Source: Cytophagales bacterium (lineage in GTDB: Bacteria > Bacteroidota > Bacteroidia > Cytophagales > Cyclobacteriaceae). Taken from it: a DNA stretch of 64,000 nucleotides. Where the stretch lies: the NCBI GenBank assembly GCA_033344775.1, contig JAWPMT010000007.1:248001-312000 (forward strand), given 5' to 3'. Within the stretch, counting starts at the first letter, position 1; each line of letters starts with the position of its first letter. The notes beneath the pieces are model-generated. The model had not been told where the DNA came from. It made no database searches and saw only the letters and a list, made by a program, of their open reading frames with translations. The position numbers and the translations under genes are program-made. Of the stretch, positions 26,739-33,618 are shown in pieces.

Positions 26739-28172
26739 ATGCAAAAACTCAGCTTAACTCAGTCACTTCAACAAAAACTCTCTCCGCAGCAGATTCAGTT
26801 CATCAAACTGCTTCAGGTACCTACGGCCGAGCTGGAATCGAGGGTGGAAGAGGAGCTAGAGATCAATCCTGCTTTGGAAGAAGGTAAGAATGAAGATAAG
26901 GAAGAGTACGACCAACCTGAGGAGTTTGAAGAAAAAGTAGATGCGGACACCAATCTGGAGGACTACCTGCACGATGACTATTCCGGATATAAAATGCAGG
27001 GGGATGGTCGCTCTGATGAAGAAGACAGGGAAATTCCAATTTCAGTAGGATCCACACTCCATGAACAACTTATTTCTCAGTTGGGATTTGTTCGTTTAAC
27101 TGATCGTGAAAGGGCGTTGGGCAAGCAGCTGATCGGTAGTATCGATACAGATGGCTATATACGCCGTGAATTGGAAGCCATCGCCAATGACATGGCCTTC
27201 TCGATGGGCATGGACACTGATGCAGAGGAGCTTGAAGACGTACTGTACAAAGTCCAGAATTTTGAACCAGCAGGAATAGGCGCAAGAAACTTGCAAGAGT
27301 GTTTATTGCTGCAGTTGGAGAGAAAAGACCCTGAAGAAGAGGTTAACAGGCTAGCTTATGAAATCATCGATCGCTGTTTTAATGAATTTTCGAAGAAGCA
27401 TTACGACAAAATTGCCCGGAAACTGTCCATTTCCGATGAGGATTTGCTAAAAGAAGCGATCTCTATCGTGACGAAACTCAACCCTAAACCGGGAGGGAGT
27501 GGTGACGAACTGGTGCGAACACAGTACCTCATGCCAGACTTTCAACTGGCCAATAACAATGGCAAGTTGGAGCTAAGCCTCAATGGGAAAAATGCACCAG
27601 AACTACGCGTGAGTCGTTCCTACTCAGAAATGCTTCAGGCGTATGACAAGGGCGATAAGAAAGATAAGAAGCTTAAAGAAACGGTCACGTTCATCAAACA
27701 AAAGCTGGACTCAGCCAAGTGGTTCATTGATGCGATCAAACAACGACAACAGACGTTATTGAACACGATGCAGGCCATCATTGATTTCCAGTATGATTAT
27801 TTTTTGGAAGGCGATGAAAGCAAGTTGAGACCGATGATCCTGAAGGATATTTCTGACCGGATCAACATGGACATTTCCACCGTGTCACGAGTAGCCAATA
27901 GTAAGGCCATTCAAACAGAGTTTGGGATTTTTCCTTTGAAATACTTTTTCTCAGAGGGCATTGCCACCGATAGCGGGGAAGATGTCAGTAGCAGGGAGGT
28001 GAAAAACAAGTTGAAAGAGATCATTGATGGAGAGGACAAGAAGAAACCCCTTTCTGACGATAAACTGGAAAAGCTACTGAAGGGTCATGGATATAATATT
28101 GCTCGCAGAACTGTGGCTAAATACCGTGAACAGCTCAATATTCCGGTAGCCCGCTTAAGAAAAGAGCTCTGA
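26739..28172 (+). CDS. rpoN: RNA polymerase sigma-54 factor
   Basis: This is a 477-aa sigma-54. Seen: region I, Gln/Leu-rich (LTQSLQQKLSPQQIQFIKLLQ, residues 5-25, described by its LTQSLQQ start), an acidic region II (about 45-95), core-binding repeats, an HTH segment near IRPMILKDISDRINMDISTVSRVANSK (about 360-385), and the RpoN box ARRTVAKYREQ (about 458-468). It directs transcription that needs AAA+ activators. The 270-nt upstream spacer has no gene. The membrane protein gene starts 1 nt after its stop. Confidence 0.96.
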   Translation: MQKLSLTQSLQQKLSPQQIQFIKLLQVPTAELESRVEEELEINPALEEGKNEDKEEYDQPEEFEEKVDADTNLEDYLHDDYSGYKMQGDGRSDEEDREIPISVGSTLHEQLISQLGFVRLTDRERALGKQLIGSIDTDGYIRRELEAIANDMAFSMGMDTDAEELEDVLYKVQNFEPAGIGARNLQECLLLQLERKDPEEEVNRLAYEIIDRCFNEFSKKHYDKIARKLSISDEDLLKEAISIVTKLNPKPGGSGDELVRTQYLMPDFQLANNNGKLELSLNGKNAPELRVSRSYSEMLQAYDKGDKKDKKLKETVTFIKQKLDSAKWFIDAIKQRQQTLLNTMQAIIDFQYDYFLEGDESKLRPMILKDISDRINMDISTVSRVANSKAIQTEFGIFPLKYFFSEGIATDSGEDVSSREVKNKLKEIIDGEDKKKPLSDDKLEKLLKGHGYNIARRTVAKYREQLNIPVARLRKEL

Positions 28173-28173
28173 T

Positions 28174-28791
28174 ATGAATTTTTTCATGAAGGTCGTCTCG
28201 GCCGTTCTGCATCCTTTGTTGATTGCAACCTATTTGATGACGGTGCTGTACTTTTTTGCCCCCGAACTCTTCGGAGGGCTAGGGGCCAATCGAATCCCGC
28301 TGCTCATCGCTGCAACAGCTATTACAACTTTTTTGGTTCCGGGCCTAAGTATGGGCATGATGCGGCTGACTTCAAAAATCACCAGTCTGGAACTTTCCTC
28401 CAGGGATGAGAGATTCATGCCATTTTTGACCATCACGCTGTTCTATGGCGTGACCACCTACATGTTTATTACGCAATTTAGGGTAGGTCCTTTGTTTGCC
28501 GTGATGATGATTTTGGTGACTTCACTAATTTTTATTTTGTCCATCATCACCCTAAGATTCAAGATCAGTATTCATGCGGCCGCCAATTGGGCTTCTACAG
28601 GCATACTTACTTACCTGGCGGTAATGAACTCACCGGCATTGTTTTACCCATTGATTGGCTCCATTTTGTGTTCAGGCCTGGTTTGTACCAGTCGCCTCTA
28701 TCAGGGGTTACATTCCCCGCGCGAAATATGGATAGGATCGGTATTTGGCTATGCGTTTTGCCTGCTGGGGTTATTTATCCTGCAGTCCTGA
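28174..28791 (+). CDS. PAP2-like integral membrane protein
   Basis: The 205-aa protein has about six hydrophobic helices. Near the C-terminus, SRLYQGLHSPREIWIGSVFG matches PAP2 phosphatase motif 3 (SRxxxxxH) with the nucleophile-like His. The middle motif, normally SGH, reads SIHAAANWAS and is degenerate, so phosphatase activity is uncertain. Known PAP2 enzymes act on phosphatidate or undecaprenyl pyrophosphate. The tight junction with rpoN suggests cotranscription. It could be a non-catalytic member of the superfamily. Confidence 0.75.
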   Translation: MNFFMKVVSAVLHPLLIATYLMTVLYFFAPELFGGLGANRIPLLIAATAITTFLVPGLSMGMMRLTSKITSLELSSRDERFMPFLTITLFYGVTTYMFITQFRVGPLFAVMMILVTSLIFILSIITLRFKISIHAAANWASTGILTYLAVMNSPALFYPLIGSILCSGLVCTSRLYQGLHSPREIWIGSVFGYAFCLLGLFILQS

Positions 28792-28801
28792 CCCCTCAGT
28801 T

Positions 28802-29518
28802 TTAGAATCCGGAGACGTTGATGCCGAAGGTCAGTTGACTCGGTGTAGCCATTCCTCCCGGTGCAGCGCCGGACTCGAAAATATCTGTCAGATAGTATTT
28901 GGCGAAAAGGTGAATGCCATTCAGACCAATTCTACCCTGAACTCCGAATCTGAAACGTTCTATGCCGAAGGTGTCTCTGAGTTTTTCAGTTCTTCTATCC
29001 TGGTCAAAATCGTATTTGATTTTGGTATGTGATTCAATTCTGGTTCCTACGATACCACCAATTCCTACGAACAGCCCTTCGCCGCCAATGGTTTTCCAGG
29101 GATAAAACCGCAGCTCGAAAGGGATGTCAAGATAGTTAATGGCCAATTTATTGGTTCGGAGAGCCCCTCGGTTTTGCAGCGTATCAAATACTACAACATT
29201 GTCGTCATCCAGCTGAAAATTTGAATTGTTGTCAAATCTCCATTTTTCTGCAGTAATTCCGATGGCGGGAACAAAAGTGAATCGACTGCCCATTTTGAAG
29301 GTACGACTATAGTAAATACCTACAGACCGTGAATTGAATACATTGATGTCCATCAAGTCAGGAGCGCTCTGCATGGAGTTCATGCCAATGTCGATCATGA
29401 TACTTCCAGGTAATTCTGGTTGCGCATATCGATTGTCGCTACTGTCCTGAGCCATTGAAAAGAAAGCCACCAACAAGCACAAGGCCGTCCCAATGATTTT
29501 GTTCATCTTCATATCCAA
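28802..29518 (-). CDS. Outer-membrane beta-barrel protein (PorT-like/OMP_b-brl_2 type)
   Basis: The 238-aa product has a signal peptide (MNKIIGTALCLLVAFFSMAQ from the second Met; the first ATG is 12 nt upstream at 29518). It is followed by strand-rich sequence with alternating aromatics (VGIYYSRTFKMGSRFTFVPAIGI, NYLDIPFELRFYPW) and ends in a barrel-type aromatic residue (LTFGINVSGF). The YLDIPFELRFYP segment is typical of the Bacteroidota porin-like barrel family. Function is unknown. It converges with the PAP2-like gene (10 nt gap). Confidence 0.82.
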   Translation of the reverse strand: MDMKMNKIIGTALCLLVAFFSMAQDSSDNRYAQPELPGSIMIDIGMNSMQSAPDLMDINVFNSRSVGIYYSRTFKMGSRFTFVPAIGITAEKWRFDNNSNFQLDDDNVVVFDTLQNRGALRTNKLAINYLDIPFELRFYPWKTIGGEGLFVGIGGIVGTRIESHTKIKYDFDQDRRTEKLRDTFGIERFRFGVQGRIGLNGIHLFAKYYLTDIFESGAAPGGMATPSQLTFGINVSGF

Positions 29519-29587
29519 ATTTGAAGCGCCAAAGATAGAGTCAATTTTAAAACCTGCTCTTTAACGTCGATTTATTTAACAAATTAT

Positions 29588-29595
29588 TACTTTTG
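29588..29595 (+). promoter_or_regulatory. -7 promoter element upstream of tRNA-Arg
   Basis: TACTTTTG exactly matches TAnnTTTG and is followed by CACTCCG, a sequence context repeated upstream of rpmB (34769). No good -33 TTG is seen at the usual distance. The tRNA starts 95 nt downstream. Confidence 0.4.
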
Positions 29596-29690
29596 CACTC
29601 CGTTTTACAACGAACACGTTCAAAAGCGGATTCTCTTTTTGGGAAAAATTAACATTAGAGATTCGTTTTAGGGATCTTTCATGACATACT

Positions 29691-29764
29691 GGACCCGTAG
29701 CATAACTGAATAGTGCACCAGATTACGGCTCTGGAGGTTGCAGGTTTGAATCCTGCCGGGTTCA
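29691..29764 (+). tRNA. tRNA-Arg (anticodon ACG)
   Basis: The cloverleaf can be folded by eye: acceptor GGACCCG/CGGGTTC (one G-T pair), D stem GCA/TGC, anticodon stem CCAGA/TCTGG with loop TTACGGC (anticodon ACG), and T arm GCAGG-TTTGAAT-CCTGC. The discriminator is A and the CCA end is not encoded. ACG is read as ICG after adenosine deamination and decodes CGU/CGC/CGA. Confidence 0.93.
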
Positions 29765-29766
29765 CA

Positions 29767-29796
29767 AAGGCTCACCAATTGGGTGAGCCTTTTTTA
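29767..29796 (+). terminator. Terminator of tRNA-Arg
   Basis: AAGGCTCACC and GGGTGAGCCTT form a stem of about 10 bp with an AATT loop followed by a T run. It begins 3 nt after the tRNA. Confidence 0.88.
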
Positions 29797-29814
29797 TGCG
29801 AAACAACTAATACT

Positions 29815-30063
29815 ATGAATTACACTGTTTATGTGTTAAGGAGCCTCAATCATAACAAAACTTATGTTGGCTTAACTTCCGATATAGAAAGACGATTAGC
29901 TGAGCATAACGCTGGTCGATCTAGGTCAACGAAACCAAACAGACCATGGGAATTGATTTACCATGAAGAATATGAAAGTAGAGATGAAGCTCGGAAAAGA
30001 GAGAAATACTTGAAATCGGGCTCTGGAAGGGAGTTGCTGAGAAAGATATTGAATTCCGTTTGA
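29815..30063 (+). CDS. Small GIY-YIG endonuclease-family protein
   Basis: The 82-aa single-domain protein starts MNYTVYVLRS and carries the GIY-YIG core: Tyr 6 in VYVL, Tyr 17 in TYVGLT, catalytic-type Arg in ERRLAEHN (26-31) and Glu 63 in KREKYLKSG. This is the YhbQ/UPF0213-like minimal type. Known members cut DNA in repair or mobile-element contexts; many small ones are of unknown function. The ATG at 29815 is preferred, because a longer frame from 29713 would run through the tRNA and its terminator. The gene ends inside a copy of the tRNA-Arg 3' end (its TGA is part of GTTTGAATCC), which ties it to an insertion next to the tRNA. Confidence 0.85.
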   Translation: MNYTVYVLRSLNHNKTYVGLTSDIERRLAEHNAGRSRSTKPNRPWELIYHEEYESRDEARKREKYLKSGSGRELLRKILNSV

Positions 30064-30101
30064 ATCCCCGCCTTGCCGGCGAGGCAGGCTGCCGGGTTCA
30101 C
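30058..30101 (+). repeat. Copy of tRNA-Arg 3' end split by a 22-nt GC-rich palindromic insert
   Basis: GTTTGAATCC (30058-30067) plus TGCCGGGTTCAC (30090-30101) together equal the 22 nt at 29744-29765 in tRNA-Arg exactly. The 22 nt between them (30068-30089) contain GCCTTGCC next to GGCGAGGC, an 8-bp inverted repeat with one G-T pair and no loop. The flanking halves act like an attachment-site duplicate. The insert appears to be a later, independent event. Confidence 0.75.
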
Positions 30102-30110
30102 TAAGAGAGT

Positions 30111-30140
30111 AAAGCCCTTCGTCTAACGAAGGGCTTTTTC
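30111..30140 (+). terminator. Second terminator behind the tRNA-Arg 3' copy
   Basis: AAAGCCCTTCGT and ACGAAGGGCTTT form a 12-bp perfect stem around CTA, followed by a T-rich tail. It sits 10 nt after the tRNA-end copy, as the first terminator sits behind the true tRNA. Confidence 0.85.
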
Positions 30141-30143
30141 TTT

Positions 30144-30260
30144 TTGTGGCTTGCTGAATTTATTAAGAGAAGCAGACAAAAAGAAAAAGTTCGCCATCAG
30201 AAATTGCGTGCTTTACTATCGGAATTAGGAATTATCAAGGATCGCTTAGGGCAATCCTGA
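30144..30260 (+). pseudogene. Short relic ORF ending in a second tRNA-3'-like sequence
   Basis: A 38-codon frame (TTG start) encodes a basic helical peptide (LAEFIKRSRQKEKVRHQKLR then ALLSELGIIKDRL). Its stop TGA lies inside AATCCTGACGGGTTCAC, a 2-mismatch copy of the tRNA-Arg 3' end. It may be the C-terminal remnant of another gene inserted at the tRNA. The family is not recognised. Confidence 0.3.
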
Positions 30261-30269
30261 CGGGTTCAC
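30252..30269 (+). repeat. Second, degenerate copy of the tRNA-Arg 3' end
   Basis: CAATCCTGACGGGTTCAC matches GAATCCTGCCGGGTTCAC of tRNA-Arg at 16 of 18 positions. It suggests an older insertion event at the same tRNA. Confidence 0.55.
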
Positions 30270-30344
30270 GGGTCAAGCCGAAAATCTGTGGAGTATTAGT
30301 ATTAATTGGAGTTTCCTTTTAGGCAAGGCCTTGATTGAGTCGCT

Positions 30345-30605
30345 GAACTACACAAAATCATACAAGAGTTCTTGGCAGGAGGCTATACTAAACAAGAGAT
30401 TTGGTATAAATACACTGGTAAACCAGAGGAGCATGGAGCATTACTTGCATGGATGAGAATCATTGCAGTGCCATTTACTTTAGCCGCTTTAAAATTGATC
30501 CACCCCCAAACAACCAAAACTGTCCGCTGGTTGTTAAATCAAGTATTCTGTGAGGAGGTTTGCCTACCTTGTAGCTGCTTCTTCCGTACACTTGAAAAAA
30601 ATTAA
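30345..30605 (+). pseudogene. Probable IS3-type transposase OrfA remnant
   Basis: The frame after a TGA at 30336 reads ELHKIIQEFLAGGYTKQEIW followed by YKYTGKPEEHGALLAWMR, which resembles the N-terminal helix-turn-helix of IS3-family OrfA proteins seen in Bacteroidota (my recognition, not a search). After about residue 38 the resemblance stops and the rest of the frame looks random and Cys-rich. No OrfB or terminal repeats were found, so this is a fragment. Confidence 0.5.
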
Positions 30606-30611
30606 TTGATC

Positions 30612-31268
30612 ATGCGTGTTTCTAAGTCCGTATTCTTCTCTGCCAGTTTTGCCCTGGCCTTCTTGATGGCTTGTTCTTCCGGAACGGCCCAACAGCCAAA
30701 ACCAAAAACGGCTGCAGAACTGGAAGGATATTCAAAAGCGTACTTTGCCAGTGGATGTTTCTGGTGCGTGGAAGCGATCTTCCAGTCAGTGAAAGGAGTA
30801 GAAGAAGCCATCTCTGGTTATTCCGGTGGAAAGATCAAAAACCCAAGCTACCGATTGGTAAGCTCAGGTGGTACCAGACACGCTGAGGCAGTCGAAGTGT
30901 ACTACGATCCTGAAGTAGTGTCCTATGAAACATTAGTGAAAGTATTCTTCGGATCTCATGATCCTACTACGCCGAATCGACAAGGGCCAGATCGCGGACC
31001 GCAATACCGATCCATGATCTACTACCTCAATGATGCTGAAAAAGAGATCGCTGAAAAAGCTATTGCTGACTTGACTGCATCCAAGGTTTGGCCGAATCCC
31101 ATCGTGACAGAAGTCGTGCCTTTCGAGATTTTCTATGTGGCGGAAGCATATCATCAGGAGTATGAAATGCTGCACCCGAATCAACCGTATGTCAGAAGCG
31201 TTTCTGTTCCTCGTTTGAATCGATTCAAAGCGAAATTCCCTGAGTTATTGAAGGAAGAAGCGCATTAA
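30612..31268 (+). CDS. msrA: Peptide methionine sulfoxide reductase MsrA, predicted lipoprotein
   Basis: MsrA reduces the S-epimer of methionine sulfoxide in proteins. Seen: GCFWCVEA with the catalytic Cys at 49 (motif 48-52), ISGYSGG, GGTRHAEAVEVYYDP, FFGSHDPTTPNRQGPD and GPQYRSMIYY, all family hallmarks, in a 218-aa product. Unusually, it begins with a signal and lipobox LMACSSG (Cys 21), so it should be anchored in the periplasm or outer membrane and repair exported proteins. ATG at 30612 is chosen; a TTG 6 nt upstream is weaker. No msrB is adjacent in the window. Confidence 0.95.
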   Translation: MRVSKSVFFSASFALAFLMACSSGTAQQPKPKTAAELEGYSKAYFASGCFWCVEAIFQSVKGVEEAISGYSGGKIKNPSYRLVSSGGTRHAEAVEVYYDPEVVSYETLVKVFFGSHDPTTPNRQGPDRGPQYRSMIYYLNDAEKEIAEKAIADLTASKVWPNPIVTEVVPFEIFYVAEAYHQEYEMLHPNQPYVRSVSVPRLNRFKAKFPELLKEEAH

Positions 31269-31281
31269 GCCTTTAAGTAAA

Positions 31282-31342
31282 AGCTGTCACCCTGAGGTTC
31301 TCGAAGGGTGAGGTTCTCGCCAAGGCAGGAAGGGTGACAGCT
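31282..31342. repeat. Dispersed palindromic element with an internal second copy
   Basis: AGCTGTCACCCT (31282-31293) and AGGGTGACAGCT (31331-31342) are exact 12-bp arms. Inside are two tandem copies of TGAGGTTCTCGAAGGGTGA; the second is interrupted after TCG by the 10-nt CCAAGGCAGG (31320-31329). The first copy forms a CACCCT/AGGGTG hairpin. It lies between convergent msrA and the amidohydrolase gene and may also end transcription. Confidence 0.7.
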
Positions 31343-31347
31343 AAATA

Positions 31348-32472
31348 TCAATCCGGAAACCCCGAAGCATCAATATTCGGAATAATGCGGATTGCATTTT
31401 TGTAGTAGACTTTTTTCAGTACCTCATCCGGTAATCCGAGTCCGTACATCCTCCAGAATGCATGGTATTTCTTGTAGTAGGGGAAATACTCATCTTCTGT
31501 TTCCAGTACACGGAAGTACGTCCAGAATTCTTCCTTATTATAAGCGTCTTTCGCGAAGAGTATGCGATCCTGATATTTCACAAAGAACTTATGCCCCATT
31601 CGCGGTTGACGACCTAACTCTGCGATCACCGCACCGATACCCACATTCACATTCGGGAAGTGGTCAAGGTGCTTTCCAAGTTTTTCCAGGTCGTTAGCCA
31701 TCCAGCCCATATGAGCATTGATAAACGTCGTATTAGGATGCTTTTCAAAGACATGATGTTGTTCTGCAATGATTTGCTCAAAAGGGGCTGGATCATTGGC
31801 TTCACGTTTTCTTCCAGGGCGCAATTTTAATTCCAACCAACGCTCATTTTTTTCATCATGTGGATCCCAGAAGGATTTAGGGTCTGCTGCGTGGATCAAG
31901 ACAGGAATGCCCAATTCTCCGCATTTTGCCCATACGGGATCAAGTCGGGGATCGTTTATGGCAATTCTGTTGCCATTAATATCATTGTTTCTTAAGCCCA
32001 GACTCTTGTAAACCTTCAGCCCATTGGCGCCGTTTTTTACGTCTTCTTCCAGTTGACGAACGGCTTCATCCGCCCAGCCTGGAGCACCGACGTTTTTCCA
32101 GGACACATTCGTGAAAACGATGAATCTTCCAGGAGCTTCTCCGTTGAAGCGATTGACCATTCCTTGTAAATAGGCCTGTGTACCAATGTCTCCTGCCGCG
32201 CGATCAAAGCCACGTCCGCTTAGATTTACCATCACACCCATGTTGATCTCATCCATTTCTTTGACGAGTGTAGCCACACGATCTACGGTTACATTCCACT
32301 GATGACTGTGTACATCGATGAAGGGAAACTTGGCCTTTTTTATAGGGTTTTCAGGAACAACCAGTGTGGATACCGGATCATATTCCTCGAAATCCATGGT
32401 TGGTGTGTCCTGTGCAAATGCTGTGAAGGAAAAAATAGAAGCAACAAAAAACAGTATCAACTGACGTTTCAT
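31348..32472 (-). CDS. Exported amidohydrolase-family (TIM-barrel metal hydrolase) protein
   Basis: The 374-aa product has a signal peptide (LILFFVASIFSFTAFAQD) and a metal-dependent hydrolase barrel. Seen: FPFIDVHSHQWN (HxH-type motif, about residues 49-60), VLIHAADP (central His, about 190), TFINAHMGWMANDLEKL (about 247-263) and ILFAKDAYN (C-terminal Asp, about 310). The pattern is that of amidohydrolase 2/ACMSD-like decarboxylases and lactonases. The substrate is unknown. Periplasmic location is inferred from the signal. It stands alone between two non-coding elements. Confidence 0.87.
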   Translation of the reverse strand: MKRQLILFFVASIFSFTAFAQDTPTMDFEEYDPVSTLVVPENPIKKAKFPFIDVHSHQWNVTVDRVATLVKEMDEINMGVMVNLSGRGFDRAAGDIGTQAYLQGMVNRFNGEAPGRFIVFTNVSWKNVGAPGWADEAVRQLEEDVKNGANGLKVYKSLGLRNNDINGNRIAINDPRLDPVWAKCGELGIPVLIHAADPKSFWDPHDEKNERWLELKLRPGRKREANDPAPFEQIIAEQHHVFEKHPNTTFINAHMGWMANDLEKLGKHLDHFPNVNVGIGAVIAELGRQPRMGHKFFVKYQDRILFAKDAYNKEEFWTYFRVLETEDEYFPYYKKYHAFWRMYGLGLPDEVLKKVYYKNAIRIIPNIDASGFPD

Positions 32473-32556
32473 ACGGGTAACTAGGTTATATCAACCAAAA
32501 GTACCCGGCAACTAATCAATGTACAATAAGATTTTGTTGAAAAGGATTTAAGGATG

Positions 32557-32826
32557 TCAGGCGGACTTTCTGCTTTCCAAAAAGTGGATCACGGCTTTTC
32601 CGAGTGAAGGCGCATTCAGCAGGCTAAAGAATTCATGGGGCATCACATTGTCGTATTCACGCGTTTTACCCTTGTATCGGCCTCTGATGAATCTAATACT
32701 CATCTTACATTCTTCTTTCGAATATTCCAGGTGTGATACCATGGATGAGTTTACATCAGCTGAGATCCGCTTCAAATGTTCGGTTTGAAGTGAAGCTGTC
32801 ATATGTTCGTCTAAACTATTTGTCAA
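32557..32826 (-). CDS. KTSC-domain-like small protein
   Basis: The 89-aa protein ends with a domain reading SSMVSHLEYSKEECKMSIRF, then YKGKTREYDNVMPHEFFSLL and NAPSLGKAVIHFL. The order (SS..., short strands, Y.nV p.eff..Ll.ApS.Gk....i) resembles the KTSC domain found alone or fused to nucleases and lysyl-tRNA synthetase; the function of stand-alone members is unknown. The first 25 residues are unrelated and polar. No operon partner: it is flanked by 84- and 158-nt gaps. Confidence 0.7.
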   Translation of the reverse strand: MTNSLDEHMTASLQTEHLKRISADVNSSMVSHLEYSKEECKMSIRFIRGRYKGKTREYDNVMPHEFFSLLNAPSLGKAVIHFLESRKSA

Positions 32827-32984
32827 ATGGCTACCTGAAAGTTAATTCAAATCCATTGAATACATATTAACAAAGCCGACGGTTTGATATTTTTCTTCGA
32901 TGAGGGGTAATATTTTAGGGTTCAGAGGAAAACAAAGCGTTTAACTTCCATCAGTGACCTATCTTAGAGCGATCATTTAAGACC

Positions 32985-33536
32985 ATGCCCGAAACAGTAC
33001 ATCTGCACGATAAAGTATTTGAGGTTTTTCTTGAAGAAAAGGAAATCCTTGCCCAGATCACGTCAATTTCAAAACAGATCAACGAAAGTCATAAGGACAC
33101 GGAGCCTCTTTTTTTAATCGTTTTGAAAGGCGCCTTCATGTTTGGTTCAGAGTTGGTCAGTCGCTACACTGGGCAATGTCACCTGGGATTTGTTAACATC
33201 CGATCTTATGAGGGAATGAAAAGTACCGGCAATGTTCAAGTGTCGGGGCTGGATCCGGAAACAGTGAAAGGTAAGTCTGTCATCGTCATCGAGGACATCA
33301 TAGATTCAGGAAGGACAATGCATAAATTTCTGCCTATTTTGAAAGACATGGGTCCTTCCAGTGTGGAGATAGCAACGCTCTTGTCAAAACCAGAAGCCAT
33401 GCAATTTCATGTAGACGTGGCTTACAGTTGCTTCGAAATTCCTGACGATTTTGTGGTGGGCTTTGGTCTCGATTACGATGGGCTGGGGAGAAATCTTCGT
33501 GATATCTACCAGTTGGTACCAGAATCCGAGGTTTAG
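32985..33536 (+). CDS. hpt: Hypoxanthine phosphoribosyltransferase
   Basis: The 183-aa enzyme converts hypoxanthine or guanine plus PRPP to IMP or GMP in purine salvage. Seen: LIVLKGAFMFGSELV (residues about 43-57, PPi loop), a flexible-loop segment RSYEGMKSTGNVQV (about 73-86), and the PRPP-binding motif VIVIEDIIDSGRTM (about 99-112). FVVGFGLDYDGLGRNL near 163-178 is the purine-binding C-terminal region. Length and motif order are typical. Confidence 0.94.
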   Translation: MPETVHLHDKVFEVFLEEKEILAQITSISKQINESHKDTEPLFLIVLKGAFMFGSELVSRYTGQCHLGFVNIRSYEGMKSTGNVQVSGLDPETVKGKSVIVIEDIIDSGRTMHKFLPILKDMGPSSVEIATLLSKPEAMQFHVDVAYSCFEIPDDFVVGFGLDYDGLGRNLRDIYQLVPESEV

Positions 33537-33618
33537 GAAATTTTTCATTTTTTCTGTGGCAGATGTCCAAGATGACGTCAGTCGCTCGTCTCTTCTTTAA
33601 CTGATCAAAAATTTATCA

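Noticed and set aside
29713-29814. Upstream extension of the GIY-YIG gene to position 29713
   Set aside because: The extra 34 codons would be read from inside tRNA-Arg and its terminator. The ATG at 29815 gives a normal GIY-YIG start.
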